Source: Roseobacter insulae (lineage in GTDB: Bacteria > Pseudomonadota > Alphaproteobacteria > Rhodobacterales > Rhodobacteraceae). Taken from it: a stretch of DNA of 64,000 nt. The notes beneath the pieces were generated by a model. It saw nothing but the letters and a program-made list of their open reading frames with translations, had not been told where the DNA came from and searched no databases. This document shows, one piece after another, positions 16,876 through 24,651 of this stretch. The translations under genes and the position numbers were made by a program. The stretch lies in the NCBI RefSeq assembly GCF_019375555.1, contig NZ_JAHXDN010000006.1, positions 124,001 to 188,000 on the forward strand, read 5' to 3'. Within the stretch, counting starts at the first letter, position 1. Each line of letters begins with the position of its first letter.

Positions 16876-17000
16876 GAGAGATCATCTTTGCGGCCATCGC
16901 AATGGCGGCCATCGCCGTCGGAGCCAACTACCTGTTGAACGACGCCGGGTTCTCGGCAGCGGATCAAACCTCTGGTCAGGCGGTGCGCTTGGGCGAATAG
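16872..17000 (+). CDS. 42-aa membrane peptide at the end of the formate dehydrogenase operon
   Basis: ATG 16872 overlaps the gamma-subunit stop (ATGA) and reads 42 codons to TAG at 16998-17000: MREIIFAAIAMAAIAVGANY, then LLNDAGFSAADQTSGQAVRLGE. The first 20 residues would make either an uncleaved membrane helix or a signal peptide. The overlap arrangement, identical to that of confirmed neighbours, is the main evidence that it is translated. It ends two bases before the convergent regulator gene. It may be a small accessory subunit of the dehydrogenase; no family is known to me. Confidence 0.6.
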   Translation: MREIIFAAIAMAAIAVGANYLLNDAGFSAADQTSGQAVRLGE

Positions 17001-17002
17001 CT

Positions 17003-17659
17003 CTACTGCGCGGCAGTACGAAGCTCCGTCATCAGGTGGCGGAACTTTTCACCCTGAATGCCCACGTGTTTGCGCAGCGCCTTGGCAGCGCGATCATCTG
17101 CACCCGCCTTGAGGGCTGCGACAATCTCTTCATGCTCCGCCATGGATTGCGCCATGCGCCCCCGCAACCTCAGTTGCAGACGCCGGAAGGGTTTCAGACG
17201 GCGGTGCAATCGCAACGCCTGATTGGCCAGATAGCTGTTGCCTGATTGCGCATAGATCGTGTGATGGAATCGCTCGTTTTCGCGGTAATAGCCATCGGTA
17301 TCATGCGCAGCGACGGCCTCGCGGCACAGCCTGTTTGCCCCCTCAAGCTCCGCCAGGGCTTCATCGGTGATCCGGCGGGCTGCCAATCGACCGCAGACAC
17401 CTTCGATCTCCGCCATGGTTTCGAACATTTCCATCAGTTCAACCGGGCCGGGCTGGCGCACGAAAACGCCCCGGCGGGGCAATTGCTCCGCAATACCCGA
17501 CGCGACCAGACGCTGCAGGGCTTCACGGATCGGCGTGCGCGAGACGCCGAACTGCTTGGCCAGCCGGATCTCGTCCAGGCGATCGCCATCGTTGAACTGA
17601 CCGGTGAAGACCAATTCCTCCAAGGCGTCGGCGATCCTGTCTGCGTGGCGACTTTCCAT
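17003..17659 (-). CDS. matR: GntR-family regulator (FCD/FadR subfamily), probably of malonate use
   Basis: A 218-aa transcription factor. The winged helix-turn-helix covers about residues 5-70 (LDEIRLAKQFGVSRTPIREA, RRGVFVRQP) and the C-terminal FCD domain about 75-205, with metal/ligand-binding His in ENERFHHTIYAQSGN and the following helices (MAEHEEIVAAL). It is divergent from the malonate TRAP operon, the arrangement described for MatR of rhizobial mat operons. A perfect TTGTATACAA palindrome lies 44 bases in front of it. It is therefore the likely repressor released by malonate or malonyl-CoA; the effector is inferred from context. Confidence 0.82.
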   Translation of the reverse strand: MESRHADRIADALEELVFTGQFNDGDRLDEIRLAKQFGVSRTPIREALQRLVASGIAEQLPRRGVFVRQPGPVELMEMFETMAEIEGVCGRLAARRITDEALAELEGANRLCREAVAAHDTDGYYRENERFHHTIYAQSGNSYLANQALRLHRRLKPFRRLQLRLRGRMAQSMAEHEEIVAALKAGADDRAAKALRKHVGIQGEKFRHLMTELRTAAQ

Positions 17660-17702
17660 GGGTGTACTCTAGAGCGGATTTGCGTGCTCAACAATCATAT
17701 TC

Positions 17703-17712
17703 TTGTATACAA
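17703..17712. promoter_or_regulatory. TTGTATACAA palindrome, candidate MatR operator
   Basis: This perfect 10-bp palindrome lies in the divergent region between the GntR gene and the TRAP operon. It fits the TNGTNNACNA pattern of FadR-subfamily GntR operators. Its centre is about 48 bases from the regulator start and 85 from the matP start. Confidence 0.6.
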
Positions 17713-17792
17713 TAATATTGACTTTGAATGCGAGACACTCAATGCTGGAGGTCGAGCCGGGCAGAGAGCGCCCGGCATTCTGGGAGGATACA

Positions 17793-18779
17793 ATGAAAAT
17801 GAAACTGTTTTCGGCAGCGCTTGCCGCTGCCCTTGGAACATTCGCTGCGTCCGCGCAGGCAACCGAGCTGCGCCTGTCTCACCAATGGTCCAACAAAGAC
17901 GTGCGGCACCAGGTCGCCCAAATCATCGCTGACGAAGTGGCCGCCGCGGATGTCGATCTGGAGATTAAGATTTTCGGGTCCAAATCGCTGTTCAAACCGC
18001 GTGAGCAATATAAACCGCTCAGCCGGGGCCAACTGGATATGACCGTCTTGCCATTGAGCTATGCGGGCGGCCAGCAACCGGCCTATAACCTGACGCTCAT
18101 GCCCGGGCTGGTAAAGAACCACGACCACGCGGCACGTCTGAGCGACAGTCCGTTCATGGAAGCGCTGGAAGCGAAGATGGCCGATGATGACGTCATGGTG
18201 CTCGTGCATGGCTATCTGGCAGGCGGATTTGTCGGCAAGGATAAGTGTATCACCAAGCCGGAGGACGTGGCAGGTCAGCAGACCCGCGCGGCTGGAAAAG
18301 CCTTTGAGCAGATGCTGGCAGGGGCAGGGGCATCGATCGCTTCCATGGCATCATCCGAGATTTACAACGCGATGCAAACCGGCGTTCTCACGGCCGCAAA
18401 CACATCTTCGTCGTCTTTCGTGTCCTACCGGATTTACGAGCAGGTCAAATGCTACACGCCCGCCTCTGACGTGGCGCTGTGGTTCATGTATCAACCTGTC
18501 CTGATGAACAAATCCACGTTTGAGGGATTGTCGCAAGCGCAGCAATCGGCCCTGCTGGCGGCATCGGAAAAAGCCGAGGCATTCTACCTCGATGAAGCCA
18601 AGAAGCAGGACGCGGCCTCTGTCAAAGTGTTTGAAGACGCAGGGGTTGAGATCGCCCAGATGACAGCCGAAGACTTTGCCGCATGGCAGGCCATCGCCAA
18701 GGAGACATCCTACAAAGCCTTTGTTGCAGATGTCCCCGACGGGCAGGCGTTGCTCGACATGGCACTGGCTGTCGAGTGA
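17793..18779 (+). CDS. matP: TRAP transporter substrate-binding protein (DctP type), probably for malonate
   Basis: A 328-aa periplasmic protein starting at ATG 17793 behind GGGAGGATACA. The signal peptide ends near SAQA. The mature protein has the DctP fold marks (ELRLSHQWSNKDVRHQVAQI, FKPREQYKPLSRGQLDMTVL, and a central region MASSEIYNAMQTGVLTA). It captures the substrate for the MatQ/MatM permease. Malonate is inferred from the decarboxylase and synthetase genes downstream, as in the matPQMAB operon of Sinorhizobium. A terminator-like hairpin follows, which would let this protein be made in excess over the permease. Confidence 0.85.
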   Translation: MKMKLFSAALAAALGTFAASAQATELRLSHQWSNKDVRHQVAQIIADEVAAADVDLEIKIFGSKSLFKPREQYKPLSRGQLDMTVLPLSYAGGQQPAYNLTLMPGLVKNHDHAARLSDSPFMEALEAKMADDDVMVLVHGYLAGGFVGKDKCITKPEDVAGQQTRAAGKAFEQMLAGAGASIASMASSEIYNAMQTGVLTAANTSSSSFVSYRIYEQVKCYTPASDVALWFMYQPVLMNKSTFEGLSQAQQSALLAASEKAEAFYLDEAKKQDAASVKVFEDAGVEIAQMTAEDFAAWQAIAKETSYKAFVADVPDGQALLDMALAVE

Positions 18780-18788
18780 TCCCGAACT

Positions 18789-18815
18789 GGGCGGTGACAC
18801 GTCACCGCCCTTTCT
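18789..18815 (+). terminator. Rho-independent hairpin between matP and matQ, likely attenuator
   Basis: GGGCGGTGA (18789-18797) pairs with TCACCGCCC (18802-18810) around CACG, followed by TTTCTTTTTC. It should stop part of the transcripts after the binding-protein gene, giving more MatP than permease. Confidence 0.8.
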
Positions 18816-18842
18816 TTTTCTTCATGTTTCAGGACGATCCTC

Positions 18843-19391
18843 ATGGCCGGTCAAAATACTGCCGCTGATGCGCGCGTCGGCAACCATCCGTTTCTGCGCG
18901 TGGTGGCCGCTCTTTCCACGGTCGCCGGGTGGTGCTCTGCCGGGATGATCGTGCTTGCGGTGGCGATCACCTGCCAGATGATCTTTGTGCGGTTCGTTCT
19001 GAACGGCTCGACCGTCTGGCAGACCGAGATGGTTGTTTATCTGGTGGTGGCCGCCACGCTGATCGGTCTGCCTTATGTGCAACGTCTGCGCGGCCATGTG
19101 AATGTCGATCTGATTCCCTTGGCGCTGCCACCGCGTGGCCGCCGTGTTCTGGCGGTGGTCACGCTGTCTGTATCAATTGCGATCATCGGCGTGATGCTAT
19201 GGTACGGCTACGAATACTGGCACTTCGCCTGGGATCGGGGCTGGCGGTCCGACACGGTCTGGGGCGTCCGGCTGTGGATACCGTATCTGGCGCTGCCGAT
19301 TGGGTTCGGCCTGCTGCTGCTGCAACTGATCGCTGATCTGGTGGGCGTACTGACCGGCACCGAGGCACCCTTCGGGCTGGAGGATAGCTGA
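18843..19391 (+). CDS. matQ: TRAP transporter small permease (DctQ type)
   Basis: A 182-aa inner-membrane protein with four predicted helices: around VAALSTVAGWCSAGMIVLAV, TVWQTEMVVYLVVAATLIGL, VLAVVTLSVSIAIIGVML and LALPIGFGLLLLQLIADLV. The WQTEMVVYLV segment is the usual DctQ signature. It forms the membrane complex with MatM. Its stop codon overlaps the matM ATG. The ATG is preceded by GGACG at a normal distance. Confidence 0.87.
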   Translation: MAGQNTAADARVGNHPFLRVVAALSTVAGWCSAGMIVLAVAITCQMIFVRFVLNGSTVWQTEMVVYLVVAATLIGLPYVQRLRGHVNVDLIPLALPPRGRRVLAVVTLSVSIAIIGVMLWYGYEYWHFAWDRGWRSDTVWGVRLWIPYLALPIGFGLLLLQLIADLVGVLTGTEAPFGLEDS

Positions 19392-20707
19392 TGGACCCTT
19401 TGCTGCTTGGTGCGCTGGTTGCCCTGTCCACGATATTCGTGCTGTTCTCCGGCGTGTCCGTTGCGGTTGGATTGCTGATCGTTTCCGCGGGCTTCCTGAT
19501 GATCTTCGACGGGATGCGCAGCCTTGAGCTGATGCCCGAGATTCTTTTCGGCAAGCTCGATAACTTTGCGCTGCTGTCCATTCCGATGTTCATCATCATG
19601 GGGTCTTCCATCGCATCGACGCGGGCGGGCGCTGATCTTTACGAAGCGCTGGAGCGTTGGCTGACACGCGTCCCGGGGGGGTTGGTTATCTCCAACCTTG
19701 GGGCCTGCGCGCTTTTCGCGGCGATGTCGGGCTCCAGCCCGGCCACCTGTGCGGCAATCGGTAAAATGGGCATCCCCGAGATGCGCAAACGCGGCTATCC
19801 GGACGGTGTCGCCGCCGGATCCATCGCGGCCGGGGGGACCCTGGGTATTCTCATTCCGCCGTCGGTGACGATGATCGTTTACGGCATTGCGACCGAGACA
19901 TCGATTGGCCGTCTTTTCCTTGCCGGCGTGATCCCGGGCCTGCTGCTGGTGGTGCTCTTCATGGCGTGGTCGCTCTATTCCACGTGGAAATCGGGTGATG
20001 CGAGCCTGTTGACGGCGGGCAGTTACACCTGGCGCGAGAAACTGGAAATCCTGCCACGGGTCCTACCGTTTCTGGGGATCATCCTCGGCGTGCTCTACGC
20101 CATGTATGGCGGTATCGCGACGCCGTCGGAAACCGCAGCGGTTGGTGCGCTGCTCTGCCTGATCATCGCCATGGTGATCTATAAGCTCTGGGCGCCGTCC
20201 GCATTGTGGAACGTGCTGCGCGACAGCACCAAGGAAAGCGTGATGATCCTGTTCATCATCGCCGCGGCGGGCGTCTTTTCCTACATGCTGTCCAGCCTGT
20301 TCATCACGCAGGCCATCGCGGAATGGATCGGCACGCTTGACGTGAACCGCTGGGTCCTGATGGGCACGGTGAACGTGTTCCTGCTGATCGCAGGTTTCTT
20401 TCTGCCACCCGTGGCCGTCATTCTGATGGCGGCCCCGATCTTGCTGCCCATCATCACGACCGCGGGGTTTGACCCGATCTGGTTTGCCGTGGTTTTAACC
20501 ATTAATATGGAAATCGGCCTGATCAGCCCGCCCGTGGGCCTGAACCTTTACGTGATCAACGGCATTGCGCCGGATATCTCGCTGAAGACAATCCTCATGG
20601 GGTCTTTGCCGTTCGTGGCGTGTATGGTCGTGGCCATTGTGCTTTTGTGCCTCTTTCCGGGGCTTGCAACTTGGCTGCCGGATGCAGTGATGGGACCGAC
20701 GTTTTGA
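19391..20707 (+). CDS. matM: TRAP transporter large permease (DctM type)
   Basis: A 438-aa integral membrane protein with about 12 hydrophobic segments. Family marks include SIPMFIIMGSSIASTRAGADL, the conserved AMSGSSPATCAAIGKMGIPE loop and the second-half repeat LLPIITTAGFDPIWF with ISPPVGLNLYVINGIAP. It is the ion-coupled translocation subunit. The last bases TTTTGA contain both its TGA stop and the TTG start of the malonyl-CoA decarboxylase gene, so the two are translationally coupled. Confidence 0.9.
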   Translation: MDPLLLGALVALSTIFVLFSGVSVAVGLLIVSAGFLMIFDGMRSLELMPEILFGKLDNFALLSIPMFIIMGSSIASTRAGADLYEALERWLTRVPGGLVISNLGACALFAAMSGSSPATCAAIGKMGIPEMRKRGYPDGVAAGSIAAGGTLGILIPPSVTMIVYGIATETSIGRLFLAGVIPGLLLVVLFMAWSLYSTWKSGDASLLTAGSYTWREKLEILPRVLPFLGIILGVLYAMYGGIATPSETAAVGALLCLIIAMVIYKLWAPSALWNVLRDSTKESVMILFIIAAAGVFSYMLSSLFITQAIAEWIGTLDVNRWVLMGTVNVFLLIAGFFLPPVAVILMAAPILLPIITTAGFDPIWFAVVLTINMEIGLISPPVGLNLYVINGIAPDISLKTILMGSLPFVACMVVAIVLLCLFPGLATWLPDAVMGPTF

Positions 20708-21948
20708 GCTTTCTGGCTGATCTTCTGTCAACAGTTTTCGAGCGCCGCTACCGCAGTGCGCTGGAGCCCGACCTGACCGGCAGGAGTATTGAGGAGCTTT
20801 GCCACGATCTGCTGGGCAGTTCCGGCGAAGTCTCAGGCTCGGTGACGGCGCGGCATATACTGGATCGCTACGCGGCGATGGATGAGGATGGCAAACAGGC
20901 GTTTTTTTCGTTCCTCGCGCAGGATTTGGGTCTGGATCCTGATGCGGTGCGCGACGCGCTGGATGCGTTTGAGCAGGATCCGTCGAAATCCCATTACCGC
21001 GCCTTCACCACCGCGTCAGAGCCGAAGAGGCAAGAGCTTGCGCGCAGGCTGAACCAGATCCCCGGCGCAACCGCGCAGCTTGTGCAGATGCGGGATGACC
21101 TGCTGAGATATGCCAAATCCCGGCCCGAACTTGCCCCGGTCGATCAGGATTTTCAGCATCTTTTTGCCTCGTGGTTCAATCGCGGGTTTCTGGTTCTGCG
21201 CCCGATCAACTGGGAGAGCCCGGCAGAGGTTCTGGAAAAAATCATCGCCTATGAAGCCGTGCATGCCATCGGCAGCTGGGACGATCTGCGCCGCCGCGTC
21301 CAGCCCAGCGACCGGCGGTGTTTTGCCTTTTTTCACCCCGCCATGCCGAACGAACCCTTGATCTTTGTCGAGGTCGCGTTGACCCGCGGCGTGCCCGGAT
21401 CGGTGCAGGCGCTGTTGTCGGACGCGCGCGAAGAGATTTCCGGGGTGGCGGCGGACACCGCGGTTTTCTATTCGATTTCCAATTGCCAGTCGGGCCTTGC
21501 TGGCATCTCCTTTGGCAACTCGCTGATCAAACAGGTGGCGGCCGATCTGTCACGCGATCTGTCAGGGATCGAGACCTTCGTGACGCTGTCTCCGATCCCT
21601 GGGCTGAACGACTGGCTGGCCGAAACCGGCCTGTCAGTTGGCGAAGACACACCCGCGCAACGTCGGGCGGCGGCCTATTATCTGCTCGGGGCCAAACGCT
21701 CGGACGGCAGTCCTCGCGACCCGGTTGCGCGCTTTCATCTGGGCAACGGGGCTCATGTCCATGATGTACATGCCCGGGCGGATCTGTCCCCCAACGGTAT
21801 GGCGCAGTCCTCGGGCCTGATGGTGAATTATCTGTACGACCTGACCTCCATCGCACAGAACCACGAAGGATACGCGGCCGAGCGAAAAGTTGCGGCGTCA
21901 GCGCAGGTGCAGGCTCTTGCCGCTGAATTTGAGAAAACAACGCAATAG
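20704..21948 (+). CDS. matA: Malonyl-CoA decarboxylase
   Basis: This enzyme converts malonyl-CoA to acetyl-CoA and CO2. No ATG or GTG is well placed; the TTG at 20704 overlapping the matM stop gives a 414-aa protein (MSFLADLLSTVFERRYRS). The N-terminal helical domain is followed by the acyltransferase-like catalytic domain, with the Ser-containing stretch VFYSISNCQSGLAGISFGN and the C-terminal HLGNGAHVHDVHARAD with candidate catalytic His, then GLMVNYLYDL. The length agrees with bacterial decarboxylases. It is followed 10 bases later by matB, so malonate enters, is activated by MatB and decarboxylated here. Confidence 0.93.
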   Translation: MSFLADLLSTVFERRYRSALEPDLTGRSIEELCHDLLGSSGEVSGSVTARHILDRYAAMDEDGKQAFFSFLAQDLGLDPDAVRDALDAFEQDPSKSHYRAFTTASEPKRQELARRLNQIPGATAQLVQMRDDLLRYAKSRPELAPVDQDFQHLFASWFNRGFLVLRPINWESPAEVLEKIIAYEAVHAIGSWDDLRRRVQPSDRRCFAFFHPAMPNEPLIFVEVALTRGVPGSVQALLSDAREEISGVAADTAVFYSISNCQSGLAGISFGNSLIKQVAADLSRDLSGIETFVTLSPIPGLNDWLAETGLSVGEDTPAQRRAAAYYLLGAKRSDGSPRDPVARFHLGNGAHVHDVHARADLSPNGMAQSSGLMVNYLYDLTSIAQNHEGYAAERKVAASAQVQALAAEFEKTTQ

Positions 21949-21958
21949 GTACACGCGG

Positions 21959-23473
21959 ATGGCCAACCCCCTTTATGATAAGCTCTTCGGCCGTCACGCA
22001 GGCAAAGAGACCGCCTTTTTGCACCTTCTGACGGGCGAGGTTGTGACGCATGCGGAATTTGTGGCCATGGCGGCACGCTTTGCCAACGCCTTTGCCGCGC
22101 TCGGCGTCAAGGCAGGGGACAGGCTGGCGGTGCAGGTGGAAAAATCTCCGCAGGCGCTGGCGGCATATGCGGCCTGCGTGCAATCGGGCATCATCTTCTT
22201 GCCTTTGAACACCGCGTATACCGCCAGCGAGGTCGCGTATTTCGTCGAGAACAGCGGTGCCGCCTTGCTGATTTGCGATCCTGAAAAACGCGATGGCCTG
22301 ATGCCCGTCGCGCGGTTCGCAAATGCCCTGCTGGAGACGCTGGGACCGGACGGCGCAGGCAGCCTGGATGAGCGCGCCCGCGAACAGCCCGATCATTTTG
22401 ACACTGTCCCGAGGGCGGGCGATGATCTTGCCGCCCTTCTCTACACGTCGGGCACGACCGGACGATCCAAGGGGGCGATGCTGACCCAAACCAACCTGCT
22501 GTCCAACGCGCAAACGCTGGTCGATGTCTGGCGCTTTGACAAGGATGACGTGCTGCTGCATGCGCTGCCCATTTTCCACACGCATGGGCTGTTCGTCGCG
22601 ACCAACATCACGCTGCTCGCGGGGGGGGCGATGATCTTCGTTCCGAAATTCGATGTGGATGTCATGATCGATCAGTTGCCGCAGGCCACGTCCATGATGG
22701 GCGTGCCGACGTTTTACACGCGGCTTCTGGATGACCCGCGGTTCACCCGGGCGCTGGTGGATCACATGCGCCTCTTCATTTCCGGCAGCGCGCCGCTTCT
22801 GGCGGAGACACATGCGCAGTTCGAAACCCGCACCGGACACCGTATTCTGGAACGCTACGGCATGACGGAAACGAACATGAACACCTCCAACCCTTATGAC
22901 GGTGTGCGCCGCGCGGGCACGGTGGGATTGCCACTGCCGGGGGTCGAGCTGAAGATCACGGAGCCGTCGACGGGCCGGATCCTGCCACGGGGAGAGATCG
23001 GACAGATCGAAGTGCGGGGGCCGAATGTCTTCAAGGGCTATTGGCACATGCCGGAAAAGACCAGGGAGGAGTTGCGCGACGACGGGTTCTTCATAACCGG
23101 TGACCTCGGGTTGATCGACGACATGGGCTACGTGCAGATCGTGGGACGCAACAAGGATCTGATCATTTCGGGCGGGTACAACATCTATCCCAAGGAGATC
23201 GAGGTGCTGTTGGACGATCAGCCCGGTGTGCTGGAAAGCGCGGTGGTTGGCGTGCCACATCCCGACTTTGGGGAAACGGTGGTCGGATTCGTGGTCGCAG
23301 AGAAATCCGGCGCTCCCGATCTTGGGCAAATCACGACGGCAGTGGGCGATAAGCTCGCGCGGTTCAAACATCCGCGAAAACTGATTGTGCTGGATGAACT
23401 GCCCAGAAACACCATGGGCAAAGTACAGAAGAACTTGTTGCGACAGGACTATGCCGATCTGTTCAGCAGTTAG
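21959..23473 (+). CDS. matB: Malonyl-CoA synthetase
   Basis: A 504-aa adenylate-forming enzyme that joins malonate to CoA using ATP. ATG 21959 gives MANPLYDKLFGRHAGKETAF. The AMP-binding motif is LLYTSGTTGRSKGAML; others are ERYGMTETNMNTSNPYDG, GDLGLIDDMGYVQIVGRNKD and the catalytic Lys in PRNTMGKVQKN. The YGMTETNMN form is characteristic of MatB. It completes a malonate module with the TRAP transporter and decarboxylase and is convergent with the 2-hydroxyacid dehydrogenase gene, three bases away. Activity on methylmalonate is possible, as known for several MatB enzymes. Confidence 0.93.
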   Translation: MANPLYDKLFGRHAGKETAFLHLLTGEVVTHAEFVAMAARFANAFAALGVKAGDRLAVQVEKSPQALAAYAACVQSGIIFLPLNTAYTASEVAYFVENSGAALLICDPEKRDGLMPVARFANALLETLGPDGAGSLDERAREQPDHFDTVPRAGDDLAALLYTSGTTGRSKGAMLTQTNLLSNAQTLVDVWRFDKDDVLLHALPIFHTHGLFVATNITLLAGGAMIFVPKFDVDVMIDQLPQATSMMGVPTFYTRLLDDPRFTRALVDHMRLFISGSAPLLAETHAQFETRTGHRILERYGMTETNMNTSNPYDGVRRAGTVGLPLPGVELKITEPSTGRILPRGEIGQIEVRGPNVFKGYWHMPEKTREELRDDGFFITGDLGLIDDMGYVQIVGRNKDLIISGGYNIYPKEIEVLLDDQPGVLESAVVGVPHPDFGETVVGFVVAEKSGAPDLGQITTAVGDKLARFKHPRKLIVLDELPRNTMGKVQKNLLRQDYADLFSS

Positions 23474-23476
23474 GCG

Positions 23477-24436
23477 CTAGAGCTTGTCCTTCGGGGTTTG
23501 GCCCGCAAAGAACGCGTCAAGATTGTCGAGCGCCCGGAACCCCATGGCATCCCGCGTCTTGGTTGTCGCCGATCCGATGTGCGGCAGCATGAAGATGTTC
23601 TCATGTGCTGAAAACGCGGGGTTTCCACCGGGTTCGGTCTGAAAGCAGTCAAGACCGGCGGCGGCAAGCTGGCCATCCGCCAAGGCATCCAGAAGCGCGG
23701 TTTCATCCACCAGCGCGCCGCGCGCCGAATTCACCATGATCGCTCCCTTCGGCAGCAGGGCAAACCGCGCCGCATCCATCAGGTTGGTGGTCTGGGGCGT
23801 GGCAGGGCAGTGCAGGGACAGAAAGTCTGCCACCCCCAAAAGGCTTTCGACCGTGTCGTGATACACCGCCCCCATGGCGTGGCTTTCCGGCAAAGGGCTG
23901 CGGTTGAAATAATGAATTTCCATGTCAAAACCGCGCGCCTTGGTGGCAAAGGCGCGGCCGACGCGGCCCATCCCGATGATCCCCAGACGCGCACCGGTGA
24001 CCTGTTTGCCGACCATGAAGGAAGGGGACCAGAAATCCCATGCTCCGGTGCGGACAATCCGGTCTCCTGCGACCGCGTGACGGGCCGCCCCCAGCATCAG
24101 TAACATTGCCAGTTCCGCCGTGGCATCCGACAGGACGTCCGGCGTGTTTGTGACCGTGATCCCGCGCGCCGCAAGCGCCGGCAGGTCGCAATGATCCACT
24201 CCGACGGAATGATTGGCGATGATCTTGAGACGGGGGTGCAACTGCGCTGCGACATTGGCGCTGAAATGTTCGGAGTGACAGGGAATGATCGCGTCAAACG
24301 CGGCGCTGGCGGTGATCAGCTGGTCCGCGGTGCCCGGCGTGTCCTCGTAGTTGACGACGGTGTCGTAGTCTCGTGCGGCACGTTCAAGCGTCGCGTCGGA
24401 CAGGCGGCGAGTGATCCAGAGGCGTGGCTTGGACAT
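23477..24436 (-). CDS. D-2-hydroxyacid dehydrogenase, possibly glyoxylate/hydroxypyruvate reductase
   Basis: A 319-aa NAD(P)-dependent enzyme of the D-isomer-specific family. The dinucleotide motif is GIIGMGRVGRAFA; the catalytic residues are Arg in NSARGALVDE, Glu in FQTEPGGNPAF and His in LPHIGSATT. It is the last gene of the minus-strand operon that begins with a TRAP transporter beside the glyoxylate-using bhc genes. Interconversion of glyoxylate and glycolate, or of hydroxypyruvate and glycerate, fits that context but is inference. The start ATG is three bases after the preceding stop. A nicotinamide cofactor preference cannot be read with confidence. Confidence 0.85.
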   Translation of the reverse strand: MSKPRLWITRRLSDATLERAARDYDTVVNYEDTPGTADQLITASAAFDAIIPCHSEHFSANVAAQLHPRLKIIANHSVGVDHCDLPALAARGITVTNTPDVLSDATAELAMLLMLGAARHAVAGDRIVRTGAWDFWSPSFMVGKQVTGARLGIIGMGRVGRAFATKARGFDMEIHYFNRSPLPESHAMGAVYHDTVESLLGVADFLSLHCPATPQTTNLMDAARFALLPKGAIMVNSARGALVDETALLDALADGQLAAAGLDCFQTEPGGNPAFSAHENIFMLPHIGSATTKTRDAMGFRALDNLDAFFAGQTPKDKL

Positions 24437-24439
24437 TGG

Positions 24440-24634
24440 TTACTTCTTCCGGATGCATTCATCCCAGTAATCATAAATCGCCATGCCGCAGACGATGATC
24501 GCGATGACCATGAAGGGAAAGCCGCCCCAGAACCCCGCAAAGCCAGAGGAGATACTCTGAGACAGCCCGCCAACGAATGTCACAAGCAGGGCGGTGCCGA
24601 TCAGGCCCATGATGAGTTTGATGGTATATGACAT
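24440..24634 (-). CDS. Small two-helix membrane protein
   Basis: A 64-aa protein with two hydrophobic segments (TIKLIMGLIGTALLVTFVGG and FWGGFPFMVIAIIVCGMAIY) and a charged tail (DYWDECIRKK). GAGGAG stands eight bases before the ATG. It sits between the amidase and the dehydrogenase in the same operon, 17 bases after the amidase stop. I do not recognise a family; it may be an accessory part of the TRAP transporter. Confidence 0.7.
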   Translation of the reverse strand: MSYTIKLIMGLIGTALLVTFVGGLSQSISSGFAGFWGGFPFMVIAIIVCGMAIYDYWDECIRKK

Positions 24635-24651
24635 CGGATATCTCCTCTTTT

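Noticed and set aside
21527-23371. 614-codon open frame on the minus strand opposite matA/matB
   Set aside because: Shadow of two clear genes; it crosses the gap between them and has no family features.
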